A DNA stretch of 64,000 bases from Loktanella sp. 3ANDIMAR09 (GTDB lineage Bacteria; Pseudomonadota; Alphaproteobacteria; Rhodobacterales; Rhodobacteraceae), in contig NZ_LJAK01000004.1 in NCBI RefSeq assembly GCF_001420005.1, forward strand, positions 124,001-188,000. Reading direction: 5' to 3'. Numbering within the stretch: the stretch's first letter is position 1; every line of letters starts with the position of its first letter. A program made the position numbers and the translations under genes. The notes beneath the pieces were generated by a model. That model was not told the DNA's origin. It saw nothing but the letters and a program-made list of their open reading frames with translations, and did not search any database. Shown here piece by piece: positions 25,044 to 33,915 of this stretch.

Positions 25044-26072
25044 ATGCCAAAAGAGACCCAAACCTTGGACCTTGCTGCGGTCGAACGCTATCTGACGGCG
25101 CATATGCCCGGGTTTTCCGGTCCGGTCACGGCAGAGAAATTTCAGGTAGGCCAATCCAACCCGACGTTTCTGCTGACGACGGCTGCTGGCAAATATGTGC
25201 TGCGGCGCAAACCGCCCGGCGCGCTGCTGAAATCGGCGCATGCGGTTGACCGTGAATTTCGGGTACAGCGCGCACTGGCGGGGACGGATGTGCCGGTCGT
25301 CCCCGTGCATCTTCTGTGTCAGGACCCATCGGTGATCGGGTCGGATTTCTACGTCATGGACCATGTGCAAGGGCGCAATTTCAACGAACCCACGCTGGAC
25401 GGGCTGACAATACAGGAACGTGCCGCCCTGATGGACGACTGGAACCGCGTTCTGGCCGCCCTGCACAACGTCGATATCGACGCGGTCGGGCTGGGCGACT
25501 TTGGTCCGCCTGGCAATTACTTTGAACGGCAGATCGCGCGCTGGACCAAGCAATATGCAGCCTCCGAAACGTCCCGTCTGCCCGACATGGATGCGCTGAG
25601 TGCGGCGATGGCGCGCCACCTGCCCCCCGACGACGGCCAGCGCAGGCTGGTGCATGGCGACTACCGGATCGACAACATGATGTTCGCGCAGGACGGGACG
25701 GCCTGTGTCGCGGTGCTGGACTGGGAATTGTCGACGACAGGCCACCCTTACGCCGACCTCGCGGCAGTGTTGATGCAATGGCAGATGCCGACAGGGCCGG
25801 ATACTCGTGGTCTGGACGGTGTTGATCGTGCAGCCCTTGGCCTGCCGTCGGATGCGGATTTTGTCGCGGCCTATTGCGCGCGGCGCGGCATCGACGGGAT
25901 CGCACACCTTGGGTTTTACGTGGCATTCTGCTTTTTCCGGATGGCCGCGATCCTGCAGGGCGTCTATCGCCGGTCGCTGGACGGCAATGCATCAAACCCC
26001 GAGGCCGGTCGCCGCGCCGGTCAGATGGTCCCGATGTTCGCAGCCAAGGGGATGGCGGCGCTGGACGGCTAG
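25044..26072 (+). CDS. APH-family phosphotransferase (ACAD10/LvaA-like kinase)
   Basis: A 342-residue aminoglycoside-phosphotransferase-fold protein. KYVLRRKPPG near 50 contains the ATP-binding Lys, RLVHGDYRIDNMMF near 207 is the Brenner motif with catalytic Asp, and VLDWELSTTGHPYADLA near 230 the metal-binding Asp. It matches the phosphotransferases linked to acyl-CoA dehydrogenases (ACAD10/11, LvaA), which phosphorylate 4-hydroxyacyl-CoAs; antibiotic resistance is unlikely. ATG follows AGGACAG. Its end overlaps the convergent histidine kinase by four bases. Confidence 0.82.
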   Translation: MPKETQTLDLAAVERYLTAHMPGFSGPVTAEKFQVGQSNPTFLLTTAAGKYVLRRKPPGALLKSAHAVDREFRVQRALAGTDVPVVPVHLLCQDPSVIGSDFYVMDHVQGRNFNEPTLDGLTIQERAALMDDWNRVLAALHNVDIDAVGLGDFGPPGNYFERQIARWTKQYAASETSRLPDMDALSAAMARHLPPDDGQRRLVHGDYRIDNMMFAQDGTACVAVLDWELSTTGHPYADLAAVLMQWQMPTGPDTRGLDGVDRAALGLPSDADFVAAYCARRGIDGIAHLGFYVAFCFFRMAAILQGVYRRSLDGNASNPEAGRRAGQMVPMFAAKGMAALDG

Positions 26073-27391
26073 GCCCGCGGTAACGTCACACGCGCGCGCA
26101 AACCGCCGCCGTCGCGGTTGGCCAGCGTGATCGTGCCGCCATGCGACAGGACGATATTGCGGGCGATCGACAGCCCCAGACCCGCACCGCCGGTATCGGC
26201 GTTGCGACTGTTGTCACCGCGCACAAAGGGGTCGAACGTCGCATCCAGCCTTGTGGGATCGATCCCCGGACCCCTGTCGCTGACCGTGACCACCGCCGCG
26301 CCATCTGCGGTGCTGACAGCAACCTGCGCCTGACCGGCATAACGGACCGCGTTGTCGATCAGATTGCCCAGCGCCCGGCCCAGCGCCACGGGCCGTGCCT
26401 GCACCCAGACAGACCCTGCTTTGGTCATCACCGCACCCCGTTCGGCGCAGAGCCGTGTCACCAATGCAGTCAGATCGACGCGGTTGACCTCTTCGGCCTC
26501 GGCTGCGCCACGGGCAAAGGCCACAAGGCCATCGGCCATCACCGTCATTTCGTCCAGCGTGCGGATCATTGCACCCGCCTCCGGGCTGTCCAGCATTTCC
26601 GCCCTGATCCGCAACGAGGTGATCGGCGTGCGCAGGTCGTGGCCCACCGCCCCCATCGTGCGCATCCGTTCCGCATCGAACTGCGCGATGCTTGCCTGCA
26701 TGGCGTTGAACGCCGCACCCAGCTCGCGCAGCTCGCGCGCGCCGCCTTCGACCACGCGAACGCTGCGGTCACCGCGCCCGGCCGCGCGGGTGGCGGCCGT
26801 CAGGCGGGTCAGCGGCCCGGTCAACCGCCGCAAAAACAGCCAGCTGACCCCAAGAGTGGACACAAGCGACAGGCTCAACAACAAAAAGAACAGCCGATCG
26901 TCAAAGCCCGGACCGTCCTGCGGCAATGGCCGTGTCGCGACATTCAGCCATTGCCCCACAGGCCCGCGCAACTGGATCGAGATCGCCAGCGCCTCGATCC
27001 GCAACCGGCCCCGGTCCTCGCCGCGTGCGGGGATCAGTGACGCCCTCACTTCTCTGCCCGGCAGCACATCCCCTAGGGATTGCACCAAACGCTGCACACG
27101 CGGCAGACCGCCCGCAGCGGGTCCGACCAACGCATCTGCCGTGACCGTCACGCGGGAAAACCGGGTCGATGCCTCGGCGGCGATCCGCATCCGTTCGGCG
27201 GCGGCGACGGCCTCGATGGCGGGCACCAGCGACACCACGCGTTCGATTTCGCGTTGGGCCAATGCGGCGCGGTCGCCCTGCACCCGGTCCACCGATAACA
27301 GGATCAGCGCCGCGACATTGGCGGCGATCAGGGCTGCCGCCAGCAGCAGCATGAACCGCCCTGCAAGACCCTCGGGAAACAACCGCCTCAT
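26069..27391 (-). CDS. Sensor histidine kinase (EnvZ/OmpR-type)
   Basis: A 440-residue sensor: membrane segments near 12-33 and 165-188, a periplasmic sensing domain of about 130 residues between them, a HAMP domain about 188-240, a dimerisation helix with AVGHDLRTPITSL (His 251), and an ATPase domain with NLIDNAVRYAG, DRGPGID and GAGLGLSI. It overlaps the response regulator gene by ATGA. The convergent neighbour across the strand is unrelated. Confidence 0.92.
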   Translation of the reverse strand: MRRLFPEGLAGRFMLLLAAALIAANVAALILLSVDRVQGDRAALAQREIERVVSLVPAIEAVAAAERMRIAAEASTRFSRVTVTADALVGPAAGGLPRVQRLVQSLGDVLPGREVRASLIPARGEDRGRLRIEALAISIQLRGPVGQWLNVATRPLPQDGPGFDDRLFFLLLSLSLVSTLGVSWLFLRRLTGPLTRLTAATRAAGRGDRSVRVVEGGARELRELGAAFNAMQASIAQFDAERMRTMGAVGHDLRTPITSLRIRAEMLDSPEAGAMIRTLDEMTVMADGLVAFARGAAEAEEVNRVDLTALVTRLCAERGAVMTKAGSVWVQARPVALGRALGNLIDNAVRYAGQAQVAVSTADGAAVVTVSDRGPGIDPTRLDATFDPFVRGDNSRNADTGGAGLGLSIARNIVLSHGGTITLANRDGGGLRARVTLPRA

Positions 27392-28104
27392 GCCGGGGTC
27401 ACTTCGGCCGCAAGACGGTATCCACCGCCCCATTCGGTCACGATCAACACGGGGCGTGCCGGATCATCCTCGATCTTGCGACGCAGGCGGCTGACGGCAT
27501 TGTCGATGGCGCGGTCATAGGCCTTGCTGTCGCGCCCGGCGGTCAGATCCAACAGACGCGCCCGGCTGAGCACGGTCGCTGGGTGATCGAGGAAAATCCC
27601 CATCAGGCGGCTCTCGCCCGTGGTCAGATCAACCCCGCGCCCGTCGTCATGGACCAGCGACTGGGCGGCAGGATCATGCACCCAGGCCCCGAACCGCCTG
27701 CGGTCACTGGCAACCACGGCCGCCGGTTCCGGCACGCGGCGCAACACGGCCCTGATCCGCGCCAGCAGTTCGCGCGGATTGAACGGCTTGGTGACATAAT
27801 CGTCGGCCCCCATTTCCAGCCCGACAATCTGGTCAGTGCCGTCGGCCATCGCAGTCAGCAGGATGATCGGCGGTCCCTTGTGTTCGACCAGCCAACGGCA
27901 CAGGCTCAATCCGTCTTCGCCCGGCATCATGATGTCGAGGATCACCAGCGCGATCCGCGCCTCGTCCAGCGTGCGACGGGCCTCGCCTGCATTCGCGGCA
28001 AGCTGTGTGCGGTATCCCTGTTTGCGCAGGTATTGACCCAGCGGTTCGCGGATGTCGCGGGCATCATCCACGATCAGGATCTGGGGGGCGTCGGCCTCGG
28101 TCAT
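27388..28104 (-). CDS. OmpR-family response regulator
   Basis: A 238-residue regulator. The receiver domain has the acidic pair in IVDDARD, phospho-acceptor Asp57 in VILDIMMPGEDG and Lys106 in DDYVTKPF. The C-terminal winged helix has LTTGESRLMGIFLDHPATVL and the YDRAIDNAVSRLRRKIE recognition region. It is encoded just before its histidine kinase and divergently from the EF-hand/MsrQ-like unit, its most likely target. Confidence 0.92.
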   Translation of the reverse strand: MTEADAPQILIVDDARDIREPLGQYLRKQGYRTQLAANAGEARRTLDEARIALVILDIMMPGEDGLSLCRWLVEHKGPPIILLTAMADGTDQIVGLEMGADDYVTKPFNPRELLARIRAVLRRVPEPAAVVASDRRRFGAWVHDPAAQSLVHDDGRGVDLTTGESRLMGIFLDHPATVLSRARLLDLTAGRDSKAYDRAIDNAVSRLRRKIEDDPARPVLIVTEWGGGYRLAAEVTPA

Positions 28105-28338
28105 CGGTGAAATCCACTTGTTGCCCCCCTGTCATAGCGGGGTCAGCCCCTGCCGATCCAGTGGGCAGCGCCCCTGCGGCGCAGAACTTTGTCGCAAGAT
28201 GTATCAGGACCCGCCCCTGTGACACATGGCGACAAAACCCTGCTGTCGCTGACACACATCGCAGGCGATGAACGGCTAGATCACGGTCATCGGGGCGCAT
28301 GCCGCGCCTCTGCCAACCGATCTTGAAAGGATCATACG
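28105..28338. promoter_or_regulatory. Divergent region between response regulator and EF-hand gene, with TGTCGC repeats
   Basis: The motif TGTCGC or its complement GCGACA occurs at 28190-28195, 28230-28235 and 28245-28250, and TGACACA is directly repeated at 28221 and 28251, 30 bases apart. OmpR-type regulators bind tandem repeats, so these are candidate sites for the adjacent regulator. Confidence 0.4.
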
Positions 28339-28869
28339 ATGAAAAACGCAAACATTCTGCCGATGACATTCCTCGCCGTGGCACTGGCTGCAAGCGGTGC
28401 AATGGTTGCAACGGCCCAAGAGGCAGCCACCCCCGAGGCGGCCGTGACCCAGACCGCACCGACCGACGACACCGCGACCAAGGCACGCCACCCCCGCGGT
28501 GAGCGCGGCGAAGGCCGCAAGGGCCACAACGGGCGTGACGGCGGCCGCAACATCATGGGCCAGATCATCATGCAGGCCGACACCGATGGCGACGGCACAC
28601 TGACCGTGGCGGAAATCGACGCCTTTCGCACGGCCAAGGTGACCGAGGCCGATACATCGGGCGACGGCGCGCTGACCCTGGAAGAGTTCAACACGCTCTA
28701 CGCGGAATTCATCCGCGAACGGATGGTCGATGCGTTCCAGAACCTCGATGCGGACGGCGACGGCGTGATTTCGGCGCAGGAAATGGACAGCCGTTTCGAT
28801 GCGCTCACCCAGCGGCTGGACCGTGACGGTGACGGCACGCTGGACCTGGGACGCCGCAACCGCGGCTGA
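28339..28869 (+). CDS. Secreted EF-hand calcium-binding protein
   Basis: A 176-residue protein with a Sec signal peptide ending near TAQ (residue 27), a Gly/Arg/His-rich low-complexity segment about 45-70, then four EF-hand-type loops: DTDGDGTLTVAE, DTSGDGALTLEE, DADGDGVISAQE and DRDGDGTLDL. The last loop is near the C-terminus and incomplete. Probably a periplasmic calcium-binding or sensing protein. ATG follows AAAGGATC; a strong terminator comes directly after. Confidence 0.88.
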   Translation: MKNANILPMTFLAVALAASGAMVATAQEAATPEAAVTQTAPTDDTATKARHPRGERGEGRKGHNGRDGGRNIMGQIIMQADTDGDGTLTVAEIDAFRTAKVTEADTSGDGALTLEEFNTLYAEFIRERMVDAFQNLDADGDGVISAQEMDSRFDALTQRLDRDGDGTLDLGRRNRG

Positions 28870-28878
28870 ACCTGAACC

Positions 28879-28907
28879 GGGCGGCACCTGATGGTGCCGC
28901 CCTTTTT
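28879..28907 (+). terminator. Terminator between the EF-hand and MsrQ-like genes
   Basis: A 10-bp perfect stem (GGGCGGCACC / GGTGCCGCCC) with loop TGAT and five T. The next gene starts only 25 bases later, so it depends on read-through or a promoter within this short gap. Confidence 0.88.
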
Positions 28908-28931
28908 CATGATCAAGACAGGACCAATGCC

Positions 28932-29534
28932 ATGCTGCAACGCCTCAACCCCTATCCGCTCTGGGCCTTGCTGGCCCTGCAACCCGTGCTGTGGATCATC
29001 GTCAGTCTGACCTCGGACAATCCACGCATGATCCATATCCTCGTGCATCCCACGGGCGAATGGGCCGCGCGGCTGCTGATCATCACCCTGATGATGACGC
29101 CGCTGGCGATGTTGCTGAAGGGGCGTCCCATCGCGCGCTGGTTGCGCAAGAGCCGCCGCCATTTCGGTGTGGCATCATTCTTTTACGCAGCCATTCACAC
29201 GGCGTTCTACCTGATCGACACATCCAGCGTCGCAACGGTGATTACCGAATTGCCGCGGCTCTATATCTGGACCGGCTGGATCGCCTTTCTCATCTTTGTC
29301 CCGCTGGCGCTGACCTCGACCGACGCGATGGTGCGACGCCTGGGCCGCCGCTGGAAGACGTTGCAACGCTGGGTCTATCCTGCCGCCGTGCTGACGCTGG
29401 TGCATTGGGCCAGCATCCACAACTGGGAAAGCCCCGGTGCCGCAATCGTGCACTTTGCCCCGCTGGCCGCGCTGGAACTGTGGCGCCTGTGGTATTGGCA
29501 GACCCGCCAGCCCAGCCAGGCGACCCCGGCCTGA
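28932..29534 (+). CDS. MsrQ-like haem-binding membrane protein (ferric reductase-like domain)
   Basis: A 200-residue protein with about five or six membrane helices. The plan and motifs (HPTGEWAARLLIITLMMTPL, RRHFGVASFFYAAIHTAFYL, PLALTSTDAMVRRLGRRWK, VLTLVHW) match MsrQ/YedZ; conserved histidines in helices near 77, 91 and 158 are likely haem ligands. MsrQ passes electrons to the periplasmic methionine-sulfoxide reductase MsrP, but no msrP is adjacent. It follows the EF-hand gene and may serve another partner. Confidence 0.82.
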   Translation: MLQRLNPYPLWALLALQPVLWIIVSLTSDNPRMIHILVHPTGEWAARLLIITLMMTPLAMLLKGRPIARWLRKSRRHFGVASFFYAAIHTAFYLIDTSSVATVITELPRLYIWTGWIAFLIFVPLALTSTDAMVRRLGRRWKTLQRWVYPAAVLTLVHWASIHNWESPGAAIVHFAPLAALELWRLWYWQTRQPSQATPA

Positions 29535-29694
29535 TCCGCAGATTGGTCGCAGGCGGCGCATCACGCGCCGCCTTTGCGCGACGCGCGCCGGATTTGTCGC
29601 CTAATTTGCGTCCTGTGGCAAAGCGCCCATTGACGCCACGCCCCACCCGCCCAAGAAGTGCGCCAACCGACAAAACGACCGAAAAGAGACCCCG

Positions 29695-30579
29695 ATGGAT
29701 ACCTTTGCACTGCGCGTCACCTGCCTATCCCGCCGTGGCATCGTCGCCGCGATTGCCGTGTTTCTGGCGGATCACGGTTGCAACATCACCGACTCCGCGC
29801 AATTCGACGACGCAGACACCGGCATGTTTTTCATGCGGGTCAGTTTCCAGTCCGAACAGGGCAAGACGCTGGACGCGCTGACGCAGGCCTTTGGCGCGCT
29901 GGCGACCGATTTCGACATGACGTTCGATTTCTTTGACGAGGCGATCAAGCCCAAGGTCGTGATCATGGTCAGCCGGTTCGGCCATTGCCTGAACGATCTC
30001 CTGTATCGCTGGCGGATCGGCGCCCTGCCCATCGAAATCGCAGCCGTGGTGTCGAACCACATGGATTATCAAAAGGTTGTCGTGAACCACGACATCCCGT
30101 TCCACTGCATCAAGGTCACAGCGGAAAACAAGCCCGAGGCCGAAGCCCGCATCATGCAGGTGGTTGACGACACCGGCGCGGACCTGATCGTGCTGGCCCG
30201 CTACATGCAGATCCTGTCGGACCAGATGTGCAAACAGATGTCCGGGCGGATCATCAACATTCACCATTCGTTCCTGCCCAGCTTCAAGGGGGCCAACCCC
30301 TACAAACAGGCGTTCGAGCGTGGCGTGAAACTGATCGGGGCCACCTCGCATTATGTCACCGCCGATCTGGACGAGGGTCCGATCATCGAACAGGACACGA
30401 TCCGCGTGACCCATGCGCAATCGGCCAACGATTACGTCAGCCTTGGCCGGGATGTAGAGGCACAGGTGCTGGCCCGTGCGATCCACGCCCATGTGCACGG
30501 CCGCGTGTTCATCAACGGAAACAAGACGGTGGTCTTTCCAGCCTCGCCGGGGTCCTACACCAGCGAACGGATGGGCTAG
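29695..30579 (+). CDS. purU: Formyltetrahydrofolate deformylase PurU
   Basis: A 294-residue enzyme with an N-terminal ACT domain (residues 1-80) and a formyltransferase-type catalytic domain. NIHHSFLPSFKGANPY near 190-205 and the Asp in HYVTADLDEGPIIEQ near 228 are the hydrolase active-site residues. PurU releases formate from 10-formyl-THF, balancing one-carbon pools. It is a single gene; its stop overlaps that of the convergent DUF4166 gene by four bases. Confidence 0.94.
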   Translation: MDTFALRVTCLSRRGIVAAIAVFLADHGCNITDSAQFDDADTGMFFMRVSFQSEQGKTLDALTQAFGALATDFDMTFDFFDEAIKPKVVIMVSRFGHCLNDLLYRWRIGALPIEIAAVVSNHMDYQKVVVNHDIPFHCIKVTAENKPEAEARIMQVVDDTGADLIVLARYMQILSDQMCKQMSGRIINIHHSFLPSFKGANPYKQAFERGVKLIGATSHYVTADLDEGPIIEQDTIRVTHAQSANDYVSLGRDVEAQVLARAIHAHVHGRVFINGNKTVVFPASPGSYTSERMG

Positions 30580-31106
30580 GCCTGCTGCAAATGACCGCGA
30601 TAGCGCACCATCGCCTGCCGGGTGATCGGGGCGCGCAGGGCCACGTCAAAATGAAACAGCCCATCCACGACGTATTCACGCGCGACCGAAATCGGCAGCA
30701 ACCACCGTGGCAGCGGGATCGGCCCCAGTCGCCCCGCCTGCACCGGGTAGTGCAGTGCGCCATCCGCAACCGTCAGCCCGATCGCAAAGGTGAACGGGCC
30801 AAAACGTTCGTGCATCACGCCGTCGCGGACTGACAGATGCGACTGAAAACGGTGACGCCCGAATTGCCGGACCCAGGTTTCACCCCTTGGGGTCACGGTC
30901 TTTGTCACCGTCACGGCGATATCGTCCTGCGCCGGCGGAAACCGGAACAACGCGCACAAGAGGCGCGGCCAGATCCCCGGCCCCTGGTCAATCGCACTGC
31001 GGCCCTGCCACCGAGAGGTATCGGTTGTCAGATGGGTGCGCTGAATTTCGGACGGGAGTTTTGCGAAATCATCGCCAAGCACCCGTTTGAAGATCGGCAT
31101 TGTCAT
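30576..31106 (-). CDS. DUF4166 domain protein
   Basis: A 176-residue soluble protein matching DUF4166: MPIFKRVLGDDFAKLPSEIQ at the start and TWVRQFGRHRFQSHL near 78 are family-like. The function is unknown; such domains are often fused to, or next to, oxidoreductases and DCC proteins, as here. The start overlaps the upstream DCC gene's stop (ATGA), so the two are co-translated. Confidence 0.82.
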   Translation of the reverse strand: MTMPIFKRVLGDDFAKLPSEIQRTHLTTDTSRWQGRSAIDQGPGIWPRLLCALFRFPPAQDDIAVTVTKTVTPRGETWVRQFGRHRFQSHLSVRDGVMHERFGPFTFAIGLTVADGALHYPVQAGRLGPIPLPRWLLPISVAREYVVDGLFHFDVALRAPITRQAMVRYRGHLQQA

Positions 31107-31552
31107 GTCATCAGCCTTTTTTGATACGCGGGATCAGGCAGCGCGCATAGATCATCACGTCCAAAGATCGCGTAGCGATTGCGCGCCAGCCGCAGATACA
31201 GCCAATCACGCAGCGGACGCGGAAGGACCAGCAGCGCCCCAGCCAATCGTCCCCATCCACCAAAACTGCGGGCGGCGTGTATCACGCCTTCCATGTCGCG
31301 GTGTGCTGCACCGGCATCAAGATACAGCCAGCTGACCGGATCGTCGGGGTCCATCCCGTAATGCCGCAGCAGGGCCGCCCCCAGCGGCGTCTGGATCGGG
31401 CAGATGCGCACGCGCCCCGTGCGGTCCATCCGGTGGATCATCCGCGCCCCCCAGCTACAGACGGCACAGGTGGCGTCCATCACGGCAACCGGGTCGGTGT
31501 CGTCGAACACCGGCACCTGTGGATCATGGCGATAGGAATAGAGGTTTGTCAT
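31103..31552 (-). CDS. DCC-family thiol-disulfide oxidoreductase-like protein (DUF393)
   Basis: A 149-residue protein. VMDATCAVCSWGARMI near residues 24-39 corresponds to the DxxCxxC motif that gives the DCC family its name, and ARSFGGWGRLAGALLVLP near 92 matches the second family block. It may be a thiol-redox protein. ATG at 31552 has only a weak ribosome-binding site, and a longer start is possible. Confidence 0.82.
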   Translation of the reverse strand: MTNLYSYRHDPQVPVFDDTDPVAVMDATCAVCSWGARMIHRMDRTGRVRICPIQTPLGAALLRHYGMDPDDPVSWLYLDAGAAHRDMEGVIHAARSFGGWGRLAGALLVLPRPLRDWLYLRLARNRYAIFGRDDLCALPDPAYQKRLMT

Positions 31553-31633
31553 GTGCCCGACAGTCCTGGTTTGGACACCGCAGCACAAGGTTGGCGTGAC
31601 GCGCGGCCTGTGCCACGTCGTCACGCCACTGGA

Positions 31634-32413
31634 TCAGGCCGCAGCCTGCCCCGGTTTTTTGCCCAGAATGATCATGCCAAGGATGTCATCGTCGGTCACA
31701 TCCTCGACCTTTTCGGTGCCGACCAGCTGTCCGTTCTTCATCACGGACACGCGGTCGCACAATTCCATGACATCGGCGATGTCGTGGCTGATCAGGAAAA
31801 TGCCCAGACCCTGGCGCTTCAACTCTTGCACCAGCTCGGCCACCATCTGGGTTTCCTGTGGACCAAGTGCTGCGGTCGGTTCGTCCATGATCAGGATTTT
31901 CGCATCGAAATAAACCGCCCGCGCGATGGCGACGGACTGACGCTGACCGCCCGACAATGCGCTGACCGGTTCCGCGAATTTTTTGAAATTCGGGTTCAGG
32001 CGGTGCATGATCTTGCGAGCCTCGGCCTCCATCTGGGCATCGTCCAGCATCCCGGCCCGGGTGGTCAGCTCGCGGCCCAGAAACAGGTTGCTTGCCGCAT
32101 CCAGGTTATCGGCAAGCGCCAGCGTCTGATAGATGGTTTCGATGTTATAGGCCCGGGCATCACGGGGGTTGTTGATCTCGGCCTTTTCGCCGTTGACGTA
32201 GATTTCGCCGCTATCGGCGGCATAGGCGCCGGACAGGATCTTGATCAGCGTCGATTTGCCAGCGCCGTTGTGCCCCAGCAGGCCCACGACCTCGCCGGGA
32301 TAGAGGTCGACGGTGACATTATCGACAGCCTGAATACCGCCAAAGGCGATCGATATATTGCGCATCTCGACCAATGGGGTCCCGCTGCGGTCGATTGTAG
32401 TTTGCTCAGCCAT
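31634..32413 (-). CDS. xylG: Sugar ABC transporter ATP-binding protein, xylose type
   Basis: A 259-residue single ABC domain: Walker [10 protein letters not shown] near 48, signature [14 protein letters not shown] near 154, Walker [14 protein letters not shown] near 175, and His in LISHDIAD near 207. Classical XylG is a tandem protein of about 500 residues; this half-size form is like FrcA-type ATPases and should work as a homodimer. Last gene of the xylF-xylH-xylG order on the minus strand. Confidence 0.88.
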   Translation of the reverse strand: MAEQTTIDRSGTPLVEMRNISIAFGGIQAVDNVTVDLYPGEVVGLLGHNGAGKSTLIKILSGAYAADSGEIYVNGEKAEINNPRDARAYNIETIYQTLALADNLDAASNLFLGRELTTRAGMLDDAQMEAEARKIMHRLNPNFKKFAEPVSALSGGQRQSVAIARAVYFDAKILIMDEPTAALGPQETQMVAELVQELKRQGLGIFLISHDIADVMELCDRVSVMKNGQLVGTEKVEDVTDDDILGMIILGKKPGQAAA

Positions 32414-32422
32414 GTCAGACCC

Positions 32423-33763
32423 TTACTTTGATTTGCGACGGTAGAGAATGTCGAGGAACACAGCCAGCACCAGCACGGAGCCCACGACGACCTGCTGCAT
32501 GCCGGCGTCAAATCCGATCAGCACCATGCCCGATTGCAGCGACTGCATAACCAGCGCGCCCAGGATCGCGCCAAAGATCGTGCCGACGCCGCCCGCAAGC
32601 GATGTGCCACCGATGACGGCAGCGGCAATGACGTAGAGCTCGTCCAGCGTGCCCAGTGCGTTGGTGGCGGAATTCAGACGCGCCGACGCCACGACAGAGG
32701 CGAGGCCCGCCAGACCGCCCATGATCGCGAAAATCTTGACCGTCATCCATTTGGTGTCGATGCCGGCAAGGGCTGCCGCCTCGGGGTTGCCACCGATGGC
32801 AAAGACGTAGCGCCCGAACCGCGTGCGGGTCAGCAGGAAATTCATGCCCACCGCGACAACCGCCAGGATCAGCACGGGAATCGCAAAACCATAGCTGATC
32901 TGCAGGCCGGTTTCCGGGACGACCACATCATTGGCCGCCGCCCATTGGTTCACGATGCCACGGGGCCAGTAGTATGAATTGACCAAAATGACCGCGCCGA
33001 TCGTCGCCCCGCATCCCAGCAATGCCAAGAAGCTGTCGGCCCAGACCGGGCGCTGCTTGAACTGGAACTTGGTCCGCTGACGGCGGCCGTTCAGCACGCC
33101 AAAGATGATGCCGCCACAGACGACCAGACCCACGATCCAGCTGCCCGTGGCACCGACCGCGCCGTAAGGCCCGCCGCCCAGCAGGGCAAAGGTGCTGTCC
33201 ACAGGTGAAATCGTCTCGCCGCGTGCAATCAGGAAGGCCGCACCGCGCCAGACCAACAGACCGCCCAGCGTCACGATGAACGCAGGAATTGCACCATAGG
33301 CAATCAGCGACCCCTGGAATGCACCAATGATCGCACCGCACAGGATGCCCGCCAGAACCGCGATGATCCAGATCAGCGGATGGCCCAGCCCCAGGATCGG
33401 CGGCAGGATATAGACCTGCAACATGCCCATGACGATGGCGCAGAACCCCAGGATGGACCCCACCGACAGATCGATGTGGCGCGTGATGATGACCAGCACC
33501 ATGCCCGTCGCCATGATCCCGATGCTCGACGTCTGCACGCTGAGGTTCCACAGGTTGCGCGGCGTCAGAAACGCACCAAAGTTGTTCACGATGGCCCCAT
33601 ACATGTGGAAACCGACCCAGATCAGTGCCAGCGCGGCCACCATGCCGATCAGCCGCGTGTCCAGCTCGGTCGCGGTCAGGAACCGGGACCAGATGCCCGG
33701 TCGGTCCGCAGCGGGCGGTGGGTTCGAAGGCGACGCGGGCGTCGCGGCAGTGCTGTCAGTCAT
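32423..33763 (-). CDS. xylH: Sugar ABC transporter permease, xylose type
   Basis: A 446-residue permease of the ribose/xylose family with about ten helices. It shows ITRHIDLSVGSILGF near 103, IPAFIVTLGGLLVWRG near 170 and the EAA-like AIGGNPEAAALAGID near 325, the usual landmarks for XylH/RbsC. The N-terminal 35 residues are Pro/Ala-rich and cytosolic. ATG at 33763 follows AGGACAG; an earlier in-frame ATG has no such site. Confidence 0.9.
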   Translation of the reverse strand: MTDSTAATPASPSNPPPAADRPGIWSRFLTATELDTRLIGMVAALALIWVGFHMYGAIVNNFGAFLTPRNLWNLSVQTSSIGIMATGMVLVIITRHIDLSVGSILGFCAIVMGMLQVYILPPILGLGHPLIWIIAVLAGILCGAIIGAFQGSLIAYGAIPAFIVTLGGLLVWRGAAFLIARGETISPVDSTFALLGGGPYGAVGATGSWIVGLVVCGGIIFGVLNGRRQRTKFQFKQRPVWADSFLALLGCGATIGAVILVNSYYWPRGIVNQWAAANDVVVPETGLQISYGFAIPVLILAVVAVGMNFLLTRTRFGRYVFAIGGNPEAAALAGIDTKWMTVKIFAIMGGLAGLASVVASARLNSATNALGTLDELYVIAAAVIGGTSLAGGVGTIFGAILGALVMQSLQSGMVLIGFDAGMQQVVVGSVLVLAVFLDILYRRKSK

Positions 33764-33876
33764 GTTCTGTCCTGCGCGTGTAATCTGATCTGTCAATGAG
33801 GGCCCGCAACCGGCGCAAAGGCGCAGCGGTCTATGCAGGCAAACATGATCGCGGCAGCACCGCGGTCATGCGGGTG

Positions 33877-33903
33877 TCCGGCGCGGGGCAGGCCCGCGCC
33901 GGA
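33877..33903 (-). promoter_or_regulatory. Stem-loop between xylF and xylH
   Basis: An 11-bp perfect GC stem (TCCGGCGCGGG / CCCGCGCCGGA) with a 5-base loop. On the coding (minus) strand no T run follows, so it fits an mRNA-stabilising or attenuating hairpin after the binding-protein gene better than a full terminator. Confidence 0.6.
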
Positions 33904-33915
33904 TTTTCGGTTGCC

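Noticed and set aside
24915-25907. Upstream extension of the SDR frame to 585 codons
   Set aside because: The extra part is antisense to the kinase gene; the SDR family start and its ribosome-binding site are at 24914.
25044-26072. Aminoglycoside resistance gene
   Set aside because: The motifs and context fit the acyl-CoA-linked phosphotransferase branch rather than resistance enzymes.
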